Source: Streptomyces barringtoniae
GTDB lineage: Bacteria > Actinomycetota > Actinomycetes > Streptomycetales > Streptomycetaceae
DNA: 64,000 nt
Reading direction: 5' to 3'
Assembly: GCF_020819595.1 (NCBI RefSeq)
Contig: NZ_JAJHNP010000020.1
Location: 1-64,000 of the forward strand
Shown: positions 14,754 through 22,706 of the stretch, piece after piece
Numbering within the stretch: the stretch's first letter is position 1
How the letters are laid out: each line of letters opens with the position of its first letter
Notes under the pieces: generated by a model
Database searches by the model: none
What the model saw: only the letters and a program-made list of their open reading frames with translations
What the model was told of the DNA's origin: nothing
Made by a program: the position numbers and the translations under genes

Positions 14754-16655
14754 ATGAGGTCTGCCACGAACGCCGAGACCACGCCGCGCGCCGCCACGGT
14801 GCCCTGGAAGGACGTCCTGCTGTCCGCGATCGCCGCGGTGAGCTGGGCGTTGATCGCGATGGCGGGCACGGCCGCGCTCGGCCTGCACCTCCTGCGAGCG
14901 GACACGGCGGGTTCACTGGGCCCCATGACGGCGGCCGTTGTGGCCCTCGCGGCAGGTGGTTCGGTCACGCCGTCGGGCGATGTGTCCGCCTTCGGACTGA
15001 AAGGCGCCGAGGCCCACACCGCCATCGAGATCACGCCACTCGGGGTGAGCCTGGCCGGCGCCCTGCTGCTGTCGTGGCTCTTCCTACGGTCCCTGCGCAC
15101 GGCCGGAGTTGTCGTCGCACCCGCCGAACTCCTCGCCCGCGCGGGCACCGTGGTCGCGCTCTTCGTCGCCATGCTGGGCGGTCTCGCCTGGGCCGGTCAC
15201 GACATCGTCACGATCGACGGCGGCTCGCTCGGACTGGACAGGCTGCCGGGCGCGGGCGGCAAGGGAGGCGGCGGGCTGAGCATCCCCGGCCTCGGTGACG
15301 TGGGCGGACTGCTGCCGGACCGGATCGGCGGCCTCGTCCACGCCAAGGCCTCGGTCGGCTTCACCGTGGACACGGCGGCCACACTGGTCGGCGGCGTCCT
15401 GTGGTGTGCCGGGGTCCTGCTGATCGCCCTGCTCGCCTCCCGCCGCGCTCCCCTGCCACCCGGCTGGTCCGTCGTGCACCGGGCGGTACGGCCGGCGGTC
15501 TCGGCGCTGGTCGCCGTGCTGCTTCTGGCCGTGGCGGCGGGGCTCGCGGCGGCGGCGTACGCGGCGATCGGCGACGACCATCCCGGGCGGATCGCCGGCG
15601 CGGCCCTGCTCGGCACGCCGAACGGGGTCTGGCTCGGCCTCCCCCTCGGTCTCTTCGTGCCCTGGGACGGCCACGCCACCGGCGTCCTCGGCAGGTTCCT
15701 CCCCCACCCGCTGGACCAGCTCCTCGGGGCGCACACCGACCGGCCCGTGACGCTGGGCCGGCTGGCCGAGCTGGACGGCCGGGTGTGGCTGCTGGCCGTC
15801 GCCGCGGCACTGGCGATGCTGCTGGCCGGTGTCCTCACGGCGGTCCGCACACCGGTGGGACGGCCGGCCGACAGCGCCGGGGGGCGGCAGGCCGACAGCG
15901 CCCTGGCTTTCGCCGCCCGGTGCGGCCTGCGCCTCGGCGTCGCCACCGCGCTCGGCCTGCCGCTGCTCGCCTGGCTGACGGGCGTGTCGGTCGCCTCGTC
16001 CCTGTCCGTGCTCGGCTTCGACGCCTTCGGCGCCGGCCTCGAACTGCACGGCCGCCTCGGCACGGCACTGCTGCTCGGTGCGGGGTGGGGCGCGGGCGCC
16101 GGAGCGATCGGGGCGCTGACGGCCTGGGCGACCGGGGCGGCGGGGGCCCGGGCGGCGTGGGCGGCTCGGGGGGCGCCGGGGAAGGCGGCGGTCGGGGGTG
16201 ACGGTGGGAGGCCGGTGTACGGCGGTGCGGGCGGGGGTGAGGCCGAGGGCTTGAGGTACGGGGGTGCGGTCGGGTCCGCTCCGTACGGTGGCCCCGGCGA
16301 CGGCGGCGACGGTCGTCCCGGGCTCCGCGACGGGGTCGGGCCGTACGCGCCGGGTACGCCGTACCGGCCGCCGAACCCGGACACCAATCCCTATCTGCGG
16401 GTGCCGGAGGACCTCCAGGTGCCGCAGGACCTGCGCGAGGAGCCGCCGGGTGCCGGACCGACGGCCACCGGGGACGACGTGTACGGCGCCCCGACGATCG
16501 CCCGGCCGCTCGACGCCGCTCCCCCACCACCCCGGCGCCGTCCCACGGCGCGGCGGGGCGACCGCTCGCAGGGGTCGGACGGCACCGAATGGCCGCCGCC
16601 ACCCCCTCCGCCGCCGCCCCCGGCACCGCCGGGGAAGCCGAAGCGCCGCGGGTGA
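14754..16655 (+). CDS. Streptophobe family membrane protein
   Basis: This 633-residue integral membrane protein has about ten hydrophobic helices. It matches my memory of the Streptomyces-specific streptophobe family. Helices begin at about residue 20 (DVLLSAIAAVSWALIAMAGT). A Gly-rich loop (PGAGGKGGGGLSIPGLGDVG, about 165-185) precedes an amphipathic segment. The conserved block LLGTPNGVWLGLPLGLFVPW lies near 285. The last 130 residues are a disordered Gly/Pro-rich cytoplasmic tail ending in a polyproline run and basic residues. The function is unknown. The ATG at 14754 follows a G-heptamer. A 24-bp triple repeat begins at the stop codon. Confidence 0.82.
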   Translation: MRSATNAETTPRAATVPWKDVLLSAIAAVSWALIAMAGTAALGLHLLRADTAGSLGPMTAAVVALAAGGSVTPSGDVSAFGLKGAEAHTAIEITPLGVSLAGALLLSWLFLRSLRTAGVVVAPAELLARAGTVVALFVAMLGGLAWAGHDIVTIDGGSLGLDRLPGAGGKGGGGLSIPGLGDVGGLLPDRIGGLVHAKASVGFTVDTAATLVGGVLWCAGVLLIALLASRRAPLPPGWSVVHRAVRPAVSALVAVLLLAVAAGLAAAAYAAIGDDHPGRIAGAALLGTPNGVWLGLPLGLFVPWDGHATGVLGRFLPHPLDQLLGAHTDRPVTLGRLAELDGRVWLLAVAAALAMLLAGVLTAVRTPVGRPADSAGGRQADSALAFAARCGLRLGVATALGLPLLAWLTGVSVASSLSVLGFDAFGAGLELHGRLGTALLLGAGWGAGAGAIGALTAWATGAAGARAAWAARGAPGKAAVGGDGGRPVYGGAGGGEAEGLRYGGAVGSAPYGGPGDGGDGRPGLRDGVGPYAPGTPYRPPNPDTNPYLRVPEDLQVPQDLREEPPGAGPTATGDDVYGAPTIARPLDAAPPPPRRRPTARRGDRSQGSDGTEWPPPPPPPPPPAPPGKPKRRG

Positions 16656-16726
16656 GTCGGCCGAGCGTGTGCACGGGTGCGTCGGCCGGGGCGTGCACGG
16701 GTGAGTCGGCCGGGGCGTGCAAAGGG
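16654..16726 (+). repeat. Three tandem copies of a 24-25 bp repeat at a gene end
   Basis: Units at 16654-16678, 16679-16702 and 16703-16726 share GTCGGCCG-G-G-GCGTGCA with a few changes. The first unit overlaps the stop codon of the streptophobe gene. Slippage amplification is the likely origin. Confidence 0.85.
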
Positions 16727-16911
16727 CGCATGTCCTGCCAGCCACGGCATCTCGTGGCACAGTCGTGGTGGGGCCGGGGGCCGCCGTGTGGGGGCGGGCG
16801 GTGTCTCCCGGTGGCAAGATCCCTGACACCGGCGCGACATCCATTGTTCCGTGTCCGTCAGTCGGACCTCGACGGCGGACGGCACTGGGTGCCGGATACG
16901 GTGGTGACACC

Positions 16912-18135
16912 ATGAGCGCTTCGCAGACCTCCGCTGAACAGACCCCCGAGGCTCCCACCCTCCTCGTCAAGATCTTCGGCAAGGACCGGCCGGGCATCAC
17001 GGCGGGCCTCTTCGACACCCTCGCCGCCTACGTCGTCGACGTGGTCGACATCGAGCAGGTCGTCACCCGGGGCCGCCTGGTGCTGTGCGCGCTGGTCACC
17101 CAGCCGCCGGCCGGTCTGGAGGGCGACCTGAGGGCCACCGTGCACAGCTGGGCCGAGTCGATGAAGATGCAGGCGGAGATCATCTCGGGGCACGGCGACA
17201 ACCGGCCGCGCGGGCTCGGCCGTTCGCTGGTGACCGTCCTCGGCCATCCGCTGACCGCCGAGTCGACGGCCGCCATCGCCGACCGGATCGCGAAGGCCGG
17301 CGGCAACATCGACCGTATCTTCCGGCTGGCCAAGTACCCGGTGACGGCAGTGGAGTTCGCGGTCTCCGGCGTGGAGACGGAGCCGCTGCGCACGGCCCTG
17401 GTCACGGACGCGGCGGCACTGGGTGTCGACGTCGCGGTCGTCGCGGCGGGCCTGCACCGGCGCGCCCAGCGCCTGGTGGTCATGGACGTGGACTCCACGC
17501 TGATCCAGGACGAGGTCATCGAGCTGTTCGCGGCGCACGCCGGCTGCGAGGACAAGGTCGCCGAGGTGACGGCGGCGGCGATGCGCGGGGAGCTGGACTT
17601 CGAGCAGTCGCTGCACGCGCGCGTGGCGCTGCTGAAGGGGCTGGACGCCGCCGTGGTGGAGAAGGTGCGCAAAGAGGTCCGGCTGACGCCGGGCGCCCGC
17701 ACCCTGATCCGCACGCTGAAGCGGCTCGGCTACCAGGTGGGGGTCGTCTCCGGTGGCTTCACCCAGGTCACGGACGATCTGAAGGAACGGTTGGGCCTGG
17801 ACTTCGCGCAGGCCAACACGCTGGAGATCGTCGACGGCAAGCTCACCGGCCGGGTCACCGGCGAGATCGTGGACCGCGCGGGCAAGGCGCGGCTGCTGCG
17901 CCGGTTCGCCGCGGAGGCCGGGGTACCCCTGTCGCAGACGGTGGCGATCGGCGACGGCGCGAACGACCTGGACATGCTGAACGCGGCCGGGCTCGGCGTC
18001 GCCTTCAACGCCAAGCCGGTGGTCCGCGAGGCGGCGCACACGGCGGTGAACTTCCCCTTCCTCGACACGGTCCTGTATCTGCTGGGCGTCACCCGCGAAG
18101 AGGTCGAGGCCGCCGACACGCACGACGAGGGCTGA
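16912..18135 (+). CDS. serB: Phosphoserine phosphatase SerB
   Basis: This 407-residue protein catalyses the last step of serine synthesis, hydrolysing O-phosphoserine. Two ACT domains lie at about residues 17-90 (LLVKIFGKDRPGITAGLFD) and 103-175 (LVTVLGHPLTAESTAAIADR). The HAD phosphatase domain follows, with the nucleophile Asp in VVMDVDSTLIQDEVIELFA (near 188), Ser/Gly in VVSGGFTQVT and the acidic motif IGDGANDLDML. The double ACT arrangement is typical of actinobacterial SerB and suggests feedback control by amino acids. The gene is monocistronic, ending in a 20-bp hairpin. Confidence 0.97.
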   Translation: MSASQTSAEQTPEAPTLLVKIFGKDRPGITAGLFDTLAAYVVDVVDIEQVVTRGRLVLCALVTQPPAGLEGDLRATVHSWAESMKMQAEIISGHGDNRPRGLGRSLVTVLGHPLTAESTAAIADRIAKAGGNIDRIFRLAKYPVTAVEFAVSGVETEPLRTALVTDAAALGVDVAVVAAGLHRRAQRLVVMDVDSTLIQDEVIELFAAHAGCEDKVAEVTAAAMRGELDFEQSLHARVALLKGLDAAVVEKVRKEVRLTPGARTLIRTLKRLGYQVGVVSGGFTQVTDDLKERLGLDFAQANTLEIVDGKLTGRVTGEIVDRAGKARLLRRFAAEAGVPLSQTVAIGDGANDLDMLNAAGLGVAFNAKPVVREAAHTAVNFPFLDTVLYLLGVTREEVEAADTHDEG

Positions 18136-18146
18136 AGCGGCCCGGA

Positions 18147-18190
18147 TGCGGCAGGGGCCCGGCACCATCAGGTGCCGGGCCCCTGCCGCA
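18147..18190. terminator. 20-bp perfect hairpin between serB and the phosphatase gene
   Basis: TGCGGCAGGGGCCCGGCACC (18147-18166) pairs perfectly with 18171-18190 around ATCA. It lies 11 nt after the serB stop and 9 nt from the convergent gene's stop, so it serves both. Confidence 0.93.
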
Positions 18191-18199
18191 GGGGTGGGG

Positions 18200-18718
18200 T
18201 CACTCGGCGGGTGCCCAGTAGTCCTTGAGAGTGGCCACGCCCGGCTCGAGGCTCTTCCAGGGGCCGTCGAAGGACAGCAGCGCGAAACCGGCGGCCGGGA
18301 AACCGCGGCGGTTCATCCGGTCGCGGGCGTCGCCCTCGGCGGTGCCGGACAGGATGTCGGCCAGACCGTGGACGCCCGGGTTGTGGCCGATGAGGATCAC
18401 GTGCCGCACATCGTCCGGGGTCTCGTTCAGCACGGCGATCAGTTCGCCGGGCGAGGCCTCGTAGACCCGCTCCTCGTAGATGGTCCTCGGCCGGTGCGCC
18501 AGTTCGTGGACGGCGAGCTTCCAGGTCTCGCGGGTCCGGATGGCGGTGGAGCACAGGGCGAGGTCGAAGGTGATGCCGGTGTCGGCCAGCTTGCGTCCGG
18601 CGACCGCGGCGTCCATGCGGCCCCGCTCGGCGAGCGGGCGTTCGTGGTCGGACACCTGGGGCCAGTCGGCTTTCGCATGCCGGAGGAGGACGAGACTGCG
18701 AGGTTCTGCGGCGCTCAT
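18200..18718 (-). CDS. SixA-type histidine phosphatase
   Basis: This 172-residue protein belongs to the histidine phosphatase superfamily. The catalytic RHA motif is in LVLLRHAKADWP (His near residue 14), the conserved Arg is in STAIRTRET, and the second His is in VILIGHNPGVHGLAD. Its small size fits SixA-like phosphatases that dephosphorylate phospho-His proteins, though the substrate here is unknown. No strong ribosome site precedes the chosen ATG, so a leaderless or slightly different start is possible. It is convergent with serB. Confidence 0.92.
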   Translation of the reverse strand: MSAAEPRSLVLLRHAKADWPQVSDHERPLAERGRMDAAVAGRKLADTGITFDLALCSTAIRTRETWKLAVHELAHRPRTIYEERVYEASPGELIAVLNETPDDVRHVILIGHNPGVHGLADILSGTAEGDARDRMNRRGFPAAGFALLSFDGPWKSLEPGVATLKDYWAPAE

Positions 18719-18795
18719 GGGACCCAGCTTCGCATGAAACAGACCATGCGGCGCAGGGAGTTGACATGCGGATTCACCGCGTACGGGGCGCCTGG

Positions 18796-19002
18796 TCAGC
18801 GCGCGAGGAGCTGCTGGGCGCGCTCGAAGAGGTGCGTGATCGCCGGGTCGCCGCTCGCCGCGTGGGCGTCCGACGGGTTCAGTATCAGCGCCAGCAGTGC
18901 GATGAAGGCGAGCGCGGGGAGGGCGAGGGCCCACCAGGGCAGCCGGATGTCGACGCCGCCCGTGGTCGCCGGGTGGGTCCGGGGGTGGGTGCGGGCCGGC
19001 AT
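18796..19002 (-). CDS. Small single-span membrane protein
   Basis: This 68-residue protein has one hydrophobic helix (LPWWALALPALAFIALLALIL, about residues 22-42), a basic N-terminus and a short outside tail ending FERAQQLLAR. GGAGG at suitable spacing supports the ATG at 19002. A 17-residue in-frame extension upstream lacks coding character. The family is not recognised. It lies upstream of the SixA-type gene on the same strand, 77 bp away. Confidence 0.72.
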   Translation of the reverse strand: MPARTHPRTHPATTGGVDIRLPWWALALPALAFIALLALILNPSDAHAASGDPAITHLFERAQQLLAR

Positions 19003-19130
19003 GATCGCCTCCGTGGGTCTTCGAGGGGGTCCGTGACCGTGTCGTGCGGTCACATCTCGAAGTTACGGAAACCGGGGCCGCCAACCCATCCGGACTTCCA
19101 CCCAGTTCACCCTGACCCTTTCCCCCTAGG

Positions 19131-19156
19131 GGATGGTGGAGCTAACCCCACCATCC
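19131..19156 (-). terminator. Hairpin downstream of the micro-protein gene
   Basis: GGATGGTGG (19131-19139) pairs perfectly with CCACCATCC (19148-19156), with an 8-nt loop. It lies 29 nt beyond the stop of the minus-strand micro-protein gene. Confidence 0.75.
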
Positions 19157-19185
19157 GCCGGGAGAGGCGGGCCGGGACGCGGCCG

Positions 19186-19305
19186 TCAGGGGGACGCGAG
19201 GGTCGCGACGATGGCGATGATCACGAAGATGGCGAAGAACGAGCCGAAGACGATCAGCATCTTCTTCTGGCCGTTCTGCGGGTTCGGGTCGAGCACAGGC
19301 TGCAT
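19186..19305 (-). CDS. SGM_5486-type transporter-associated micro-protein
   Basis: This 39-residue membrane peptide begins MQPVLDPNPQNGQKK and ends in a single helix (MLIVFGSFFAIFVIIAIVAT). It matches my memory of the SGM_5486 family, very short Streptomyces proteins encoded beside an MFS permease. The permease gene indeed lies about 700 bp upstream on the same strand. The role is unknown; it may stabilise or regulate the transporter. Codon use is less GC-biased inside the helix, as expected for Ile/Phe-rich sequence. Confidence 0.75.
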   Translation of the reverse strand: MQPVLDPNPQNGQKKMLIVFGSFFAIFVIIAIVATLASP

Positions 19306-19999
19306 GCGCCCAGTCTCGCACCCTCCGCTCCCCAGAGGGCGGCCGGGGCCAGGTGTCGTCCTGCCCGGACCTGCCCGGACCGCCGGACGGGTCAGCCATC
19401 GCACAGTCGCCCGGGAGCCGGCCCGCCTGCGACGGACGACGACGTCGCTGTCTCCGCCCCGCGCCCCGGCGCGTGCCGGCCCCTCTCAGGCCGGTCTCGC
19501 CGAAGGCCGACGGAACCCCGTCCGCACCGGCCTGCCACCGGCCGTGGAGGTCGGCGCGTCGCACGCTGCCAGGTGCCCTCGGCGCAGATCGGCGCGACGC
19601 CCTCCGGGCCGGACCGTCCGCAGATCAACGCCTCACCGCCTCGCGCCCCGTCTTCGTGCCCACCCGCCCTGGCGCGTCGCCGCCGCCCTGCCGTCCTTGC
19701 GAGCCACCGCGTCGCCACCCGCCGAGCCCATCCGCGCGACTCGGTCCAGCGCCACCCACCGAGCCCGTCCACACGCGACACCCCGTCACCGCAGCCCGAG
19801 CCCGTCCCTCGCGCGAGTCAATCCATCGCCGCCGTCCTCCCCGTCCCTGCCAGGCACCGCCTCGCCGAGCCCATCCGCCGTCCGATTCAGGCCCGCCCCG
19901 CCACCCGAGCCCGTCCACACGCGACACTCCCTCGCCGCAGCCCGAACCCGTCCCTCACGCGAGTCAATCCAACGCCGCCGCCCGAGACCGCCGGGCGAG
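19306..19999. other. Long gene-free region between micro-protein and permease genes
   Basis: No convincing gene is present in these 694 bases. Open frames on both strands are Arg/Pro/Ala-rich and lack family features. The right two-thirds contain a roughly 145-bp imperfect tandem duplication (19717-19990). The left part, near the micro-protein, should hold its promoter if it is not transcribed from the permease. No clear terminator for the permease was found. Confidence 0.7.
19717..19990. repeat. Imperfect tandem duplication of about 145 bp
   Basis: Copy 1 starts near 19717 and copy 2 near 19863. The best-conserved parts are 19757-19836 and 19901-19981, sharing CGAGCCCGTCCACACGCGAC and GCGAGTCAATCCA with scattered substitutions. 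The period is 144-146 bp. Confidence 0.85.
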
Positions 20000-21403
20000 T
20001 CAGTGTGCGGTCGCCTCTTCCTCCACCGTGCGGTCGCGGCCCGCCAGGAAGCCCACTGCCATCTGCGGCAGCATCAGGACGGCCATGAGGGCGATCGGCA
20101 GGCCCCAGCCGCCGCTCTGCTGGTAGAGCACGCCGACCAGCAGCGGGCCGGGGATGGAGATCAGATAGCCGGTGCTCTGCGCGAACGCGGACAGCTGGGC
20201 CACGCCCGGCCCGCTCCGGGCACGCATGCCGACCATCGTCAGGGCCAGCGGGAAGGCGCAGTTGGAGACGCCGAGCAGCGTCGCCCAGGCCCAGGCGCCG
20301 GCGGCCGGAGCGAAGTACAGGCCGGCGTATCCGGCGAGCCCGCACACACCCAGGACCAGCACGATCGGTCCCTGATGGGGCAGCCGGGTGGCGACCCGGG
20401 GGATGACGAAGGCCAGCGGCACCCCCATCACCATGGTGACGGCAAGCAGCACCCCCGCGGTCCCGGCCGGGACGCCGGCGTCGCGGAAGATCTGCGGCAT
20501 CCAGCCCATGGTGATGTAGGCGGCGGTGGCCTGGAGGCCGAAGAAGACGGCGAGCGCCCAGGCGGTGCGGCTGCGGGTGATGCGCAGCGGCACGTGCTGT
20601 GCCGCCGCCCCAGCCTGCCGTGCCCCCACCTGCCGTGCCCCCGCCTGCCGTGCCTCCGGGCGCCGTACCTCGCCGCCCTGTGCCTCCGCGCGCTCCTGCC
20701 GCCCCGCCCGCGCGGGCGCGGTGTCGCTGCCGCGGTCCCGGAGGAGCGGCAGCCAGGGCAGGATGGCGGTGCCCGCGAGGGCGGCCCACACGGCGAGGCC
20801 GGACCGCCAGTTGCCGCCGAGGGCGTCGGTCAACGGCACGGTCACCGCGGCGGCGAGGGAGGTGCCGAGGGCGAGGGCCATCGAGTACAGGCCGGTCATG
20901 GAGCCGACCCGGTCGGGGAACCAGCGCTTGACGATGACCGGCATGAGCACGTTGCTGAGGGCGATGCCCATCAGGGCGAGCGCGCTGGCGGCCAGGAACC
21001 CGGCCGTGTTGCCGACGAACGGCCGTATCAGCAGGCCGGCAGTGATGGCGGCCATGCCGGCGCACACCACGGCGGCCGGGCCGAAGCGGCGGGCCAGCCG
21101 GGGTGCGGTGACGCCGAAGACGGCGAAGCACAGCGGGGGCACGGAGGTGAGCAGGCCGGCCACGCTGCCGCTCATGCCGAGCCCGTCGCGGACCTCCTCC
21201 AGGAGCGCGCCGAGGCTCGTGATGGCCGGGCGGAGGTTCAGCGCGGACAGGACGATGCCCAGGACGACCAGACGGGTCGCCCACGCGCGCGTGCGGGCGG
21301 CGCCGGGGGTCGTCCCGGGCCTGCTCGTCGGGGCGGCCGTACCGCGTTCGGTCGGTGACATCGCCGTACGGGTGTCCACTGTCCGGGTTTCCTCACGTGC
21401 CAT
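20000..21403 (-). CDS. MFS permease, CynX/NimT-like
   Basis: This 467-residue transporter has 12 predicted helices in two halves. A cytoplasmic Arg/Ala/Gln/Gly-rich loop (about residues 235-275, repeating EARQAGARQVGARQAG) separates helices 6 and 7. The motifs VVLGIVLSALNLRPAITSLG after a polar N-terminus, and ARLARRFGPAAVVCAG, fit the cyanate/nitroimidazole (CynX/NimT) branch. The substrate is unknown. I use the ATG at 21403; in-frame ATGs at 21412 and 21415 are alternatives. It is divergent from a FadR-type regulator, with an inverted repeat between them that makes it the likely target. Confidence 0.9.
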   Translation of the reverse strand: MAREETRTVDTRTAMSPTERGTAAPTSRPGTTPGAARTRAWATRLVVLGIVLSALNLRPAITSLGALLEEVRDGLGMSGSVAGLLTSVPPLCFAVFGVTAPRLARRFGPAAVVCAGMAAITAGLLIRPFVGNTAGFLAASALALMGIALSNVLMPVIVKRWFPDRVGSMTGLYSMALALGTSLAAAVTVPLTDALGGNWRSGLAVWAALAGTAILPWLPLLRDRGSDTAPARAGRQERAEAQGGEVRRPEARQAGARQVGARQAGAAAQHVPLRITRSRTAWALAVFFGLQATAAYITMGWMPQIFRDAGVPAGTAGVLLAVTMVMGVPLAFVIPRVATRLPHQGPIVLVLGVCGLAGYAGLYFAPAAGAWAWATLLGVSNCAFPLALTMVGMRARSGPGVAQLSAFAQSTGYLISIPGPLLVGVLYQQSGGWGLPIALMAVLMLPQMAVGFLAGRDRTVEEEATAH

Positions 21404-21417
21404 GAGACCCATCATAG

Positions 21418-21432
21418 AATCATGGGATGATT
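21418..21432. promoter_or_regulatory. Candidate GntR/FadR operator
   Basis: AATCATGGGATGATT is a 6-bp perfect inverted repeat with a 3-nt spacer. It sits 14 nt upstream of the permease start and 66 nt upstream of the divergent GntR gene. Its position and symmetry suit autoregulation plus control of the permease. Confidence 0.6.
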
Positions 21433-21497
21433 GGTTGTCCATTCGGTTCTCCGGTCCCGGGGCGTCCCCGCCCGGGCCTCGCGTGCGAAGGTGTGCC

Positions 21498-22190
21498 ATG
21501 CCCTTGAGCCACCCGCGCCGTTCGGCGCTGTCCGAGCAGGTCATCGCCGAACTGCGCAACCAGATCACCTCGGGCGAGTGGCCGGTCGGCTCGCGCATCC
21601 CGACGGAGCCGGAGCTCGTCGAGCAGCTCGGCGTCGCCCGCAACACCGTCCGCGAGGCCGTCCGCGCACTCGCCCACAACGGGCTGCTGGACATCCGGCA
21701 GGGCTCCGGCACCTACGTGGTGGCGACGAGTGAGCTGGCCGGCGTGATGCACCGCCGGTTCGCCGACGCCGATCCCCGGCACATCGCCGAGCTGCGCGCC
21801 GCGCTGGAGTCGGCCGCGGCGAAGCTGGCCGCCGAGCGGCGCACCGAGAGGGACCTCAAGCAGCTGGACGCGCTGCTGGACCGGCGCGAGGCGGCCTGGG
21901 AGGCGGGCGAGGCGGAGGCCTTCGTGACCGCCGACGCCACCTTCCACCTGGCCGTCGTGGCCGCCTCGCACAACGACGTGATCACCGCGGTGTACGCCGA
22001 TCTGGGCGAGGTGCTGCGGGACTGGCTGCGCGCGGACGTGGGCGCGGAACTGACTCCGGAGACGTACATGGACCACACGCGCCTGCTGGACGCGATCCGC
22101 GTCGGGGACGCGGAGGCGGCGGCCGCCGAGGCCGCGAGCTATCCCTTCCTGTGCCGCCCGGGCCGGTTCGGCGCCCCTTCCGCCGACTGA
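21498..22190 (+). CDS. FadR-subfamily GntR transcriptional regulator
   Basis: This 230-residue regulator has an N-terminal winged HTH (SEQVIAELRNQITSGEWPVG, then PTEPELVEQLGVARNTVREA and IRQGSGTYV). The C-terminal FCD ligand domain includes the metal-site residues in ADATFHLAVVAASHN. FCD regulators usually bind small carboxylic acids. The adjacent divergent permease is the likely regulated gene. The ATG at 21498 gives the usual length. Confidence 0.94.
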   Translation: MPLSHPRRSALSEQVIAELRNQITSGEWPVGSRIPTEPELVEQLGVARNTVREAVRALAHNGLLDIRQGSGTYVVATSELAGVMHRRFADADPRHIAELRAALESAAAKLAAERRTERDLKQLDALLDRREAAWEAGEAEAFVTADATFHLAVVAASHNDVITAVYADLGEVLRDWLRADVGAELTPETYMDHTRLLDAIRVGDAEAAAAEAASYPFLCRPGRFGAPSAD

Positions 22191-22200
22191 CCCAGCCGGT

Positions 22201-22551
22201 TCAGTGCTCGTTCTGGTGACTGATCCACACCGAGCGGACCTCCTTCCAGCACCGCCCGGTGAGCCGTACGGTCATGGCGGGTCCGGTGTCCACCGGGGCG
22301 CTGTCGGTGTCGATGTCCCACCAGCGGGCGCACTCGATGTGCAGACGCACGCGATCGGTGTCGACATAGGGATTGTGGCAGTAGGCCACCACATGGGAGC
22401 CGTGGACGGTCGTACGGCAGGAGGCCCCGAAGAGGCTCGGCGCGGGGGGCTTTGCGTCGTCCACGCGCGCGTAGGGCATCGCGTCGTACGGCAGGGACAG
22501 CACGAGGGCCACGGCCACGGTCACCGGGGCCAGGCTTCGGGACAGGCGCAC
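22201..22551 (-). CDS. Secreted hypothetical protein with four Cys
   Basis: This 116-residue protein has a short signal peptide (MRLSRSLAPVTVAVALVLSL). The mature part holds four Cys (ASCRTT, AYCHNP, IECARW, GRCWKE) that could form two disulfides. Repeated beta-like segments (HIECARWWDIDTDSA, AMTVRLTGRCW) suggest a small beta domain. I do not recognise a family. GAGGAGG at 7 nt spacing strongly supports the GTG start at 22551. Its stop lies only 10 bp from the convergent GntR stop. Confidence 0.82.
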   Translation of the reverse strand: MRLSRSLAPVTVAVALVLSLPYDAMPYARVDDAKPPAPSLFGASCRTTVHGSHVVAYCHNPYVDTDRVRLHIECARWWDIDTDSAPVDTGPAMTVRLTGRCWKEVRSVWISHQNEH

Positions 22552-22656
22552 AAGGGGACCTCCTCGGCCGGGCTGGGGAGGAACGCGTGAGGTGAACGCT
22601 CAGTCCAGGGTGCGCCGCCGGGGCCGAGGGGCGCCCGACAGGTGGGCCGAACGGGT

Positions 22657-22695
22657 GACGCCCCGCTCCCCGCGCGCTGCGGGAAACGGGGCGTC
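22657..22695 (-). terminator. Hairpin terminator after fabI
   Basis: GACGCCCCG (22657-22665) pairs with CGGGGCGTC (22687-22695), and the long loop holds a further CCCGC/GCGGG stem. It begins 11 nt beyond the fabI stop on the minus strand. Confidence 0.82.
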
Positions 22696-22706
22696 GGGCA
22701 CGAGGA

